This document shows, in pieces, positions 53,504 to 64,000 of a stretch of 64,000 nt of DNA (within the stretch, counting starts at the first letter, position 1; every line of letters starts with the position of its first letter). The position numbers were made by a program, and so were the translations under genes. Source of the stretch: Pachyseris speciosa (lineage: Eukaryota > Cnidaria > Anthozoa > Scleractinia > Pachyseridae); contig JAEMWC010000243.1 of NCBI GenBank assembly GCA_016490735.1, positions 737,501 through 801,500 of the forward strand. Reading direction: 5' to 3'. The notes beneath the pieces were generated by a model. It was not told where the DNA came from and made no database searches. It worked only from the letters and a program-made list of their open reading frames with translations.

Positions 53504-54002
53504 TATAAGGTGGGACCCAGTCCTTCATAGTGATTTTTTTTCATCGGTCATCTCTGGCAACTCCCCCTCGCAATTACGAAAAAAATAGTTATTTAATTTG
53601 TGAAAAAATAAAAGGAAAAGAAACAACATCTAAAAAATTCTGCATGAGCCTGAATCAGCGCCTGTTTTTTGAAAGCTTTCTGACGATATATAGCTCTCGG
53701 CCGACATGCCCGACAATCATCACCGTTCTATATAATAAAAATCACAATACTGTAATTTCATAATAAATATTTTTTTAGTCGAAAGTCATTACTGTTCTAT
53801 AAAAAAAAATCATAAAATCATAATCTTTATAATAAATATTCTTGGTCTGAGCATTTCTATTCTTGATGAATGTATATGCTTTGATTGCGTGACCAAATGC
53901 CTTCAGTTTTCCGAGTCCCCAGATGGATGCCTACTGTCACAACACTAAAAAAGACATGTCTTAACGTTCGCTATGTGTTTGTTCTTTCACATTTTGAATT
54001 AA

Positions 54003-54384
54003 GGGGGCAATATATATGTTGATGAAATAAGAAGTGATTTGATGAAGAAATTAAAATGGGACAATAAGGCATACACAAACACTCAGCCCACTACAACACG
54101 GGTGCATGTCAGGTTGAGAACGAACTGTTTGGTGTTTGTCCATTAATTTTTAATCACCTTAAAATCTTCATTTTTCTCACCATCCCTTTCAATCCCTCTC
54201 CCCTCCCACCTTCTCTTCTTCCTCACAAACACTGTAAAAAATCACCCAAAAATTCTGAGATATTTATGGGGTTATGTGCTACAAAACTATGATGGGTTTT
54301 TTGGACGGCATGAAATCTCGAGAAGATAATAAGGCTTAAAGCTCAAAAAGTGACAAAAATGTAGCATTCAGGTATATTGCCCCC
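54003..54384. mobile_element. TTAA-flanked MITE
   Basis: GGGGGCAATATA at the left is mirrored by TATATTGCCCCC at the right, flanked by TTAA (53999-54002, 54385-54388). It is 382 bp with no coding content, and lies between KAT5 and the pseudokinase gene. Confidence 0.75.
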
Positions 54385-54685
54385 TTAAGAGGCGATAGGG
54401 TAGACCATTTCCACGTTTAAATATTCTGGAAAGTGCAAGTCCGTACTTGTCTGCCATTTTAACGGAAATGACATCATATGCTAATCCTGTTTTGTTATTG
54501 CGCGAGAAAATTTTTATGCTGTTTGAGCTATTTTGGTCACGGTTTTTGCTGTCAGAGAGAATCAACTGCAAATGACTTGTTATGTTCAAAACGGGTAATT
54601 CTGTCATGCCATCGAGAGGAGTAAAATCTGCCCATCCCAGAGTGGCAGTTGAATCCTTAGACGTTTTCATGTTTTCACAAACATA

Positions 54686-55696
54686 TTGTCAATGAGTTCG
54701 GCAACTGAATCAGAAGTACAGTGGAAGAAAAGGAAAATTTGCAAACCGAAATCTGAAACGCCAAGCCTCCAAAAGCTTTGCAGAAGTGTCATTATCAGGA
54801 GCACGGGATTGCAGCGTCTGAGGAAAGCACGCAAAGATCTACCTTTGCCGCGAAACGTAATTGATTTTCTGACATCGGGTTTCAGCTTTCGGGAATTTGA
54901 GGTACAGAGCGATAATCTCTCCAGAGACATGCGAATCCACGGTATATATCCCACTCGGAGCTTACTGGATGATTCTAAAGTTCTTCTGAAGTGTATAAAC
55001 GTCAAGTCTTGCTCTGCGACAAGCCTTACTCGCATCTTGGAGAAATGGACCGTGATAAATCACAAAAACATTACGAAAATTTTATTGTGGTTTAAAGAGC
55101 GTGACACCGTTGGAATTGTGCTGGAACCATTTCCAAAGAGTCTTTATGAGCTGATTCAGGGTTATCGCAAAACAGGTGTAAAGGTATCAGGGCGGCTGTT
55201 CTGGAAAGTCCTCAATCAAATTTGCGACGCCTTGTTGTATTTACAGAAACGGCAGATTGTGCACCCCGAGATCCAAAGCAAGACACTCTCCCTCACAAAT
55301 ACGGGCGATATTTTGCTGCATAATCTTTTAATTTATACGCCAAGTGAAACGGAGCTGAACGTATGCGTGGATCTCAAAGATTCTTTCCACGGAATCTACG
55401 TTGCCCCGGAGAGGATTAAAGGGCAAAGATATTCTCACAAGCAGGACTCCTGGTCGCTGGGGTGCGTTGCTTACGAGTTAGCGTACCTGGAACCTGCCTT
55501 CTATCTACGTCCGGGAGAAAACATATTTGAGGTCCTAAATAACATTGTTAATGGCGTTCCCCCGCCCAGAATTGCTGAAACAGATTATTACAGCCCAGAT
55601 GTTGTGAATTTGATTGTCTCGTGTTTAATGCCGGAGCCGAGGTTGCGACCTGCGATTGAAGATTTGTTTTACCTTACTAAAGATCGCATGCATTGA
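54686..55696 (+). CDS. Predicted pseudokinase, single exon
   Basis: A 336-aa open frame with a basic N-terminus of about 60 residues followed by a protein-kinase fold. Kinase landmarks are LLKCINV (possible beta-3 lysine), HKNITKILLWF, FPKSLYELIQGYRKTG...FWKVLNQICDALLYLQKRQIVH, APERIKGQRYSHKQDSWSLGCVAYELA (APE motif and helix F), and RLRPAIEDLFYL. Missing are the glycine loop (GIYPTRSLLDD instead), the catalytic HRD (here HPE, continuing IQSKTL in place of IKPEN) and the DFG metal-binding motif (LLHNLLI). The N-lobe is therefore unlikely to bind ATP normally, and catalysis is not expected. The overall pattern is NEK-like, but subfamily is uncertain. Absence of introns beside intron-rich neighbours suggests a retrocopy that kept an open frame. 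An in-frame second Met lies two codons downstream. Confidence 0.75.
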   Translation: MSMSSATESEVQWKKRKICKPKSETPSLQKLCRSVIIRSTGLQRLRKARKDLPLPRNVIDFLTSGFSFREFEVQSDNLSRDMRIHGIYPTRSLLDDSKVLLKCINVKSCSATSLTRILEKWTVINHKNITKILLWFKERDTVGIVLEPFPKSLYELIQGYRKTGVKVSGRLFWKVLNQICDALLYLQKRQIVHPEIQSKTLSLTNTGDILLHNLLIYTPSETELNVCVDLKDSFHGIYVAPERIKGQRYSHKQDSWSLGCVAYELAYLEPAFYLRPGENIFEVLNNIVNGVPPPRIAETDYYSPDVVNLIVSCLMPEPRLRPAIEDLFYLTKDRMH

Positions 55697-55884
55697 ACAA
55701 GAATGAGTTATGAGTAAGAGTTTCCAAAAGTCACAACTTTATTTACATCTCTGGTCGTTTCAGTTCCGTCTCAGCAGAATTTCCGCTGTTTGTGTTGAAC
55801 AGCTGTTTATAGTCGGAACAGGTGTTTTAACGGGTTGCCAGGTGTACAGTCACACTTCACTGCCATCAACTTCGTTCCCAGTGT

Positions 55885-55995
55885 GGAGCCAAAAAATCTT
55901 CGGGAGGCCCGAGCGAGCGGAAATTGGGGCGAGCGGAAGTCTCGCCTGGACTTCCGTCGCCACAATTTCCGCTCGCTTGCGCGAAGATCGACGAA
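55885..55995. repeat. Short hairpin repeat
   Basis: GCGAGCGGAAATTGGGGCGA (about 55914) and its near-complement TCGCCACAATTTCCGCTCGC (about 55957-55976) pair around GGAAGTCTCGCCTGGACTTCC. It is a small foldback repeat downstream of the pseudokinase. Confidence 0.6.
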
Positions 55996-56184
55996 GGAAA
56001 GAAAGAGGGACTACTCGCAGTCTAAAAAACGCGCAACCTCGCCAGATTGCTGTCAGATAAATAGTTTTCTTTGGTTCCTAAACTACTATTTACAGGTAGT
56101 TTCCTGCAAAAACGAGTTGGCAACTTATTAAGATAATGGTCATTGCATACAGAATTCAATTAAACTAATTACATTCGGCTGAAA

Positions 56185-56465
56185 GTCGACGACTGAATTA
56201 GCTGCCGCATTTCTGCCGCACGTTCGACTGGCCTTGCGGCATTATCCCGCAGAAATGCGGCACTGATTCAAACGTCGAATTTCTGCCGTGTTAATTCTAA
56301 TACATAGATTTACATACCGGGCAACTTTTGTTGCATTTTCTCGAGACAAAACAAGTATAATTTGTGGTATGAATTAAGTGCGACACAAAACAGTCGTATT
56401 TCTGCCGCACTTAAATTTAATTGAATTCGGCACGGCAGAAATGGGACGTATGCACCGGGCCTCAG
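56185..56465. mobile_element. Harbinger-like MITE remnant
   Basis: The right end CACCGGGCCTCAG resembles the GGCCCGGT terminus of the element at 43026-43780. The body holds repeated and inverted TTTCTGCCGCA/GCGGCAGAAATG-type motifs (56209-56290, 56398-56435). The left terminus is not clear. Confidence 0.4.
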
Positions 56466-57155
56466 TTAGAATTCGAAAAGCGTGATAACAGTATTGCGGA
56501 TAATTTTATAGAGTAACCACTTTAAAAAGATGACAAAGGTCAGGAATTAGATGAGGTCACAAAAAAGGGTTGACGCCCTACGTTGTTACCGAATGGAAGT
56601 TTTTAGACATTTTAAGCTATAAAAGCTGATCTCTCAACTTTTTATATACTAATCTAGTCCTCACGCTGGCGTGACGAGTTTGTATGTTTCATGTCAACAA
56701 TTGTTTCGACATTTTTTCACGTATTTCCCTTTATACCATAGTCAAGATAATTTCTTATACTTTTATTCACGAGATATTTGGATGTACATTTTTTGCTGCA
56801 CATTTTGATATTAAATTTACCATGTTTTGTACAAAGTGAAAAAAAAAATGAATGGGTGAAAGGTGTTCCATGCTTTCTGATAATTGGTGACTGATGACAG
56901 ACAAGAACTAAACAAATAACTTACCGTTCCCTTTTGAAAGAAAAGAGGTGCTCCTTCTAGTTTATGGAAAGGTAGTTTGCTTCAATGAATAACAAATAAA
57001 ATATTGTTTCTGCAAACTGTACCAGTTGTAACATTTACTGCAGCGTATCACGCCGATCTTGGGGAAAGCCGTATATTTACAAATCTAATACTCAAAACGA
57101 CTTCTTATGCAGTAAGTCCAGAGGAGGCTTCCCGAGTAGCTTCCATGAATTACAA

Positions 57156-57374
57156 TTAACATGGGATCAAGTAATGCTTGTATCGCTCCTCAATGTTCAA
57201 AATGTTAAAAATATCGAGATCTTCTGGCTTTTCTTTTCTGTCCCTTTTCATGGCTATCATTTTGTCATGTACATCCTTGATGTCGAGGTTGTCCCTCACG
57301 TGATCATTGCGTTTGTTTCGAGAATTTATACAAACGATTTCCAGCTCTCGATATTGAAATCCATGAGATTCCAT
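57156..57374 (-). other. 72-aa open frame directly after the PNO1 stop
   Basis: On the minus strand an ATG lies five bases after the PNO1 stop codon, in a different reading frame, with G at +4. The 72-aa product is highly charged (KMIAMKRDRKEKPEDLDIF). I recognise no family. It is probably 3' UTR of PNO1; translation as a downstream ORF is only a possibility. Confidence 0.2.
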
Positions 57375-57379
57375 CCTCT

Positions 57380-59494
<2,115 letters not shown>

Positions 59495-59725
59495 CTGCAA
59501 GAATTGCATTGCAAAAAATGGATCAGTTAAGATTAGCAAAAAGAGTTACACCTGCCAGAGGACATTTGAACACCTTACTTGGCACAAAGCCATAAGCAAA
59601 CACTGCATCTTGAACTTGCTATAAACAGACATTCTCCAGAGTGGACTTTTGACAATGGTCTTAAAAGGCAACAGTTCTGATTACCAAGCCTTCAAAATAA
59701 TGACACTATCCTTGTAGGTTCAGTG

Positions 59726-61196
59726 AAATTTGGCATTGTGTGTTTCCAGAAAATATCAATACCCATACCACAGAGGGAATTGTAACTTCCAGAGGGGTGG
59801 GGGTCAAAGGTCCAGGAAAATCTGAAGGAGAATGGGGGCTGGTTAGATTATTAGTCCTTTTTCCAGACGGTTGCTTGAATGTTCTAAAAAAACCAAATAG
59901 CTATTGGCTTAATGATTTTAAACACAATGGTTAAAAACAAACAAAAGACAAGTAATTACAATTTTCTTGAAAGCGCTTTGGATTAGAAGTGCAAAATAAT
60001 ATGCGAGAAGTGTGACATGCAAGCTTCTTCTTACATTTGGTGGCTTTCATTTCAAATAGTATTGAGGATCGAGAAAAGAGAATCAAGGGCCGAGAAACAA
60101 CAAACACCAAGTTAAATTACCTCTAATACAAACTCAACATGATTTAGGAAATCATATCATCAAACCGGGAATTTTCAGGAATTTAGAGCAAAACTGCTTT
60201 TGACAGAACATCACGCTGCCATGAGCGCCCATGTGCAATGATTTATAAACAAGAAATGTTACAAATTGCCATCCGCTAAGCAAAGCTTGGGATTTACTAC
60301 AGTATTCAAAACATTAATTGATGAAAATATTTCATTGTTTACTGAAAAACCACGGAAGTAGCTGCGAAGCCTTTCCAGGGTAATTTTAGAAAAGAGTATT
60401 AAATTTCATTCCAGCATGGACTACATTGTACACAATTGTAATTTTATCTTGCCAAGTGTACTCCAGCTATTCCGAAAAACTGTCTTTCGTGTTATTACAA
60501 TTGATTGAAGATGTTTGCGACAGCAGCAAAAACCACTGGAGGAAGGACAAACTTTAATCTTCTGCGTTGAAAACAGTACACTAATTTGCATATGTCAAAA
60601 GAAACTTGAAACCTTCCAACAGCACATAGCGCAATCATTCAAAAGACATCTTTGTTCACATTTTATACTCTGCCGAACCACCAGTATGGGAGAAAAAAAT
60701 TCAAAGATTAACTGTCAACTTTCTTTTCGCCCAATCAAGAAAAGTGTGGCTCACTAGTTTTCGTTTTGCAATGAATTTCATACTGCATGCGTACAACTTG
60801 TTCCTGGATCACACTTATCTTTTACCACTGAAAGTTGTCATTGTTTCTTATGTCTGTTCGTGCTTGCATTCCCAAAGAAAACTGTAGTGAAATTTAAAAG
60901 TTTGGCCATAAGAAGAGATTAGTGCCAAGGTAATTTACAAGCAACTATTTAATCTTTGTTCAAACAGAAAACCGAGAATATGACCTCCGCATTCGCATCT
61001 GCAACTCTTCAACTGTCTCTTAAAATGTAAACTTTTCAGAGGGGTTGGGGGTGTTTTACATGATTATGGAAATTCCAGAGGGGTGGGGGGATTATTGGTT
61101 TCTTGAAAAAATGGAAAATCCAGAAAATCTGTCTTAAACAAAATTCCCTCTGTGGTGGGGATATGGATATTTTCTGGAAACACACACTTCACCAAA
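59726..61196. mobile_element. Non-autonomous DNA transposon with ~50-bp inverted ends
   Basis: GTGTGTTTCCAGAAAATATC (59738-59757) and the next ~25 bases ending ACAGAGGGAATT recur inverted at 61142-61188. Subterminal TTCCAGAGGGGTGGGGG blocks occur twice, at 59787 and about 61069. No transposase frame is present. It is upstream of the first visible PNO1 exon, so either intronic or in the 5' flank. Confidence 0.7.
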
Positions 61197-61320
61197 TAAA
61201 GTTTGACTGATTGTGATAGGACTAGTTACCCTTTCACTCCCATGGGGGTCCCCCATTGGCGAGTAAAATCATCTGGCATTCAACAGAGTAAAATCTATAA
61301 AGTCACTCTTAGGAGTGAAA

Positions 61321-62132
61321 GCCTTAGGGTTAACAAGATAGTTTTTAACCATTTCACTCCCACAGGGAGTGAAAGTCTTAGGGTTAATGAGATAGTTTTT
61401 AACCTTTTCACTTCCATAGGGGTCCCCCATTGACAAGTACAGTACCGCTCAAAAGTAAGTTACCAGTCGCGTCCCGTTTCTGCGTAACCGCGATTTGCAT
61501 CGCGTGAGAGTCACTAAAGCGGAAATTTTTGGCATAAATTTCAGATGATTTTACAACATGACTTCAATTAAATTCGCGTAACAAATGCAGCTATCGTTCT
61601 GCCGAATTTGAGTCATTCATACGTGTAGTTCACTTCTGTGCAAATAAATATAGCATCATTGAGTTCATTACAAATCGAAAACTTGTAAACAAAAAAACCG
61701 ACGAATGATCAATTGCGAATGATAAGCATAATTTGGTTACTCCCGCTAGTGCTGAATTGACGGACTGGGGGCATAAACTGCCTAAGTAGAGTTTTAGGTT
61801 TTAGGTTTTTTTTTTTTGCATACGTTATTTCTCGAAAACGAAAAAGAAATCGGTGAAAAAAAATATGGGACAATGTTTTTGAATCAAAATGCAGTTCACA
61901 TGCAAAAATTTGGACAAATCCAAGCGAACTAAAAAAACAGCCAAAAATTCCACATAGAAATGCCTTAGGGTTAACAAGATAGTTTTTAACCATTTCACTC
62001 CCACAGGGAGTGAAAGTCTTAGGGTTAATGAGATAGTTTTTAACCTTTTCACTTCCATAGGGGTCCCCCATTGACAAGTACAGTACCGCTCAAAAGTAAG
62101 TTACCAGTCGCGTCCCGTTTCTGCGTAACCGC
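61321..62132. repeat. Exact 171-bp direct repeat flanking 470 bp
   Basis: 61321-61491 and 61962-62132 read identically base for base. Each contains CTTAGGGTTAA blocks and ends in CAGTACCGCTCAAAAGTAAG plus GTCGCGTCCCGTTTCTGCG. The start of that end block looks like a Tc1/mariner-type terminus. The spacer (61492-61961) ends with palindrome-family sequence. Confidence 0.9.
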
Positions 62133-63045
62133 ATTTGTATGTGTACCGTATTAATATTCGTACGTGAATTATGTGAACATTTGTGAAGAGTAAAACTAAA
62201 ACTGGACGTGAAATGATTGACGTGTAGAAAGGATTGTTTGATAGTGTGACGTAGACTATAAATTTGGCGGTTAAAACATCGATTAAGCTCATCATCAAAT
62301 ACGAAACTTACGTGAGTGCTGGAGCTGTGGATCGCTACTTATTAACTGCATTATCAGTTTGCCTTCTCGCCTGGTGATCGAAAGACTTCATGAAAAGTCC
62401 GGAGATCTGCAAGTTTTTAACGCTTCTGAAAGAATCCAGTTAGCGTTTTCTCTGTGCTTACCAAATCACGATGAGATATAAGCTCAAGTTGACTGTCGGG
62501 TTTTGGAGTACAGAGTAGAAGCCAGGCGGAAAAAGTCTGAAAACAACTCTCGTCTCAAAAAGCGGCGCGTCGTCGCTAGTCTTGGTCCATTTCTCAAAGG
62601 TTGCCGTGCTGAAAGCTTGGAAAGCGATAGTGGTTTTTGGACTTAAGGCAAAAAGTGTATGTTTGAAGAATCTTGTTGTACACGCTTGGAGCAGACAATG
62701 ATCCCAAAATTCATTGCGGTCAAAGAGGGCGCTGTCTGAAGTCAAAAACTCTCGCGGGGGGCGGTGGGTTGGGGCAGATTATTACTTGTTTTCAGTAAAA
62801 ACTATACCTTATAAAATGACTTTGAAAACTGTCTAGCTGCTGCACCGAGGTTTCCATTGTTCATTAATTTTGAAGAGCGCACTTTTTGAAACCACTCATG
62901 ACATGAAATCCCAGCTTGCTTTTACTGTTAGCCGTGAAATAGTTGGACCGTGAAATAGTTCGTCAAAACCAATCCTAACACTTCGGAAATGCTACCGAGA
63001 ATTCATTCGGCACGAAGTGAAGTCTGCCCGTTTTCGATGAGTATC
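61745..63045. mobile_element. Diverged relative of the presenilin-intron palindrome, interrupted by the direct repeat
   Basis: 61755-61960 resembles 16214-16436 and the inner arm of 10528-12945 (shared GCATACGTTATTTCTCGAAAACG). 62140-63045 resembles 12250-12945 (shared GATAGTGTGACGTAGACTATA, GGCGGTTAAAACATCGATT and the end CCGTTTTCGATGAGTATCTTG). Here only a single arm is present and identity is lower. Confidence 0.6.
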
Positions 63046-63224
63046 TTGAACACAATCCATGGAAAAGTTGCATTGGCGCGCACGGCAAACATTCAAAGCA
63101 ATATTAAGCAGTACTCCTCGCGATTCGTCTGTGTGAATCAGATGTACGTAAACACAACTTAAGCAGTAGTGAAACCAAAAAACAAAACAAAAACAAAACA
63201 AAACGAAACGACAAAAAAAAAAAA

Positions 63225-63315
63225 AAAACCAGCTCGTACGGGATTCGAACCCACAACCTCTGTGAAACCAGTGAATTGCTGTAACATCCGTGCTTGTTGG
63301 TTCGTATAAACATAT
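63225..63315 (-). mobile_element. tRNA-like SINE fragment
   Basis: The minus strand shows a B box GGGTTCGAATCCCGTACGAGC (63231-63251) with upstream CACAGAGGTTGT. The A box is weak. A run of A with AAAAC units beside it on the plus strand lies immediately left. Confidence 0.45.
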
Positions 63316-63319
63316 CCGT

Positions 63320-64000
63320 GACTGATGAACAAGTGAGAATGAATATTTGGTAAACACGCTGCCGAATTTTAACACATAAATCACTTGTGTTGATTGCCTC
63401 GGTTTTTTGCTTCTATGATGGCTAATAAACTACAGCAAAAAGTATTATCACGCGAGATAAACATTTGTGCGCGACTACAGTCATTGTGATGAGACAATCC
63501 ATCACGCGTGATAAAGTCATTGAATTTCATGCAAATTTTTTTACGTTTTGGAGCCAAGTTAATTTCAGAAAAGAGTTAAGTATTTCTGTCAAATTCTTTC
63601 ACTGTCGTCATTTACGCTAATTTTTTTAAGATTTTCATTCCATTGTTTTCCACTTGACGATGAAAATGAATCCATCAAAAATGTTTCAACTGACGAAACC
63701 ACGCGCAAGTTTTAATTTACTACGCAACACAACGTTCTGAGTAAACGAAACATGACGGAAAACAGCGTACTCTTAGGACTCTTAATTTTTGCACTAGAAC
63801 ATCTGATTAACTCAAATTTTTGCTGTAGGTCACCAATAGGAGTTGTCTTGACAAAAAGTTTCTTCAAGTCAAAACAGCCGTCTTAAATATTTTGTGATTT
63901 TTCAGCCATCGGCAAGCTTTTTGCGCACTGATTTAGAATCAACCGAGGTTTTTGTACGCTGGATTTAAGATGTACGCTGTATTTAGGACAAACAACCGAC
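63320..64000. other. Right flank, nothing recognised
   Basis: No exon of PNO1 or another gene, and no clear repeat, could be recognised to the window edge. A small GATGAGACAATCCATCACGCG stretch has local symmetry with TTATCACGCGAGATAA nearby. Confidence 0.3.

Noticed and set aside
54667..55035. 122-aa minus-strand frame opposite the pseudokinase
   Set aside because: It is antisense to a better supported gene and shows no family resemblance.
55710..56131. Frames of 98-116 aa downstream of the pseudokinase
   Set aside because: They run through a hairpin repeat (GCGAGCGGAAATTG) and look non-coding.
56937..57000. Possible minus-strand exon reading KLPFHKLEGAPLFFQKG before a GTAAGT donor
   Set aside because: The acceptor is poor, no partner exons were found nearby and no family is recognised.
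61321..61440. Telomere-like TTAGGG units
   Set aside because: Only isolated CTTAGGGTTAA blocks are present; there is no tandem TTAGGG array.

Overview
The window is animal nuclear DNA, most likely from an anthozoan cnidarian and probably a stony coral. The genes are intron-rich, with GT-AG junctions. The conserved proteins (presenilin, RNA polymerase III subunit RPC6, Tip60/KAT5, PNO1) can be aligned by eye to vertebrate orthologues and keep their key residues. The DNA between them is AT-rich and full of short inverted-repeat transposons, tRNA-derived SINEs and LINE tails. The species cannot be fixed without a search.

Layout. 1-5436: transposon-rich flank with a TA-flanked element (341-2410) and a TTAA-flanked element (3178-5189). 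5437-25789 (+): a complete presenilin gene, nine coding exons, about 417 aa. Its introns hold a partial exon duplication, SINEs, a giant palindrome and a four-level nest of transposons that includes an intact hAT transposase of 697 aa. 28608-38128 (-): complete POLR3F/RPC6, eight exons, 317 aa. Intron 4 holds a ~95-bp minisatellite whose unit contains the end of exon 4 and its splice donor. 38325-42660 (+): an eight-exon, 330-aa SAM-methyltransferase-like protein of unknown role, divergent from POLR3F across 196 bp. 45504-53384 (-): complete KAT5/Tip60 acetyltransferase, ten exons, 451 aa. 54686-55696 (+): a single-exon protein-kinase-like gene without recognisable catalytic motifs, a predicted pseudokinase. 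57380-59494 (-): the last five coding exons of PNO1; its 5' exons are not visible and probably lie beyond the right edge. 59726-63315: further inverted-repeat elements, a 171-bp exact direct repeat, a diverged relative of the presenilin-intron palindrome, and a tRNA-like SINE.

The genes do not form an operon or pathway. They are housekeeping genes: Pol III transcription, chromatin acetylation, 40S ribosome assembly, and intramembrane proteolysis. The strongest unusual signals are the splice-donor minisatellite in POLR3F with a similar exon-end duplication in presenilin, the nested transposons, the palindrome, the predicted pseudokinase and the unnamed methyltransferase. All exon boundaries were derived by hand from reading frame, splice consensus and remembered family alignments; no search was run.
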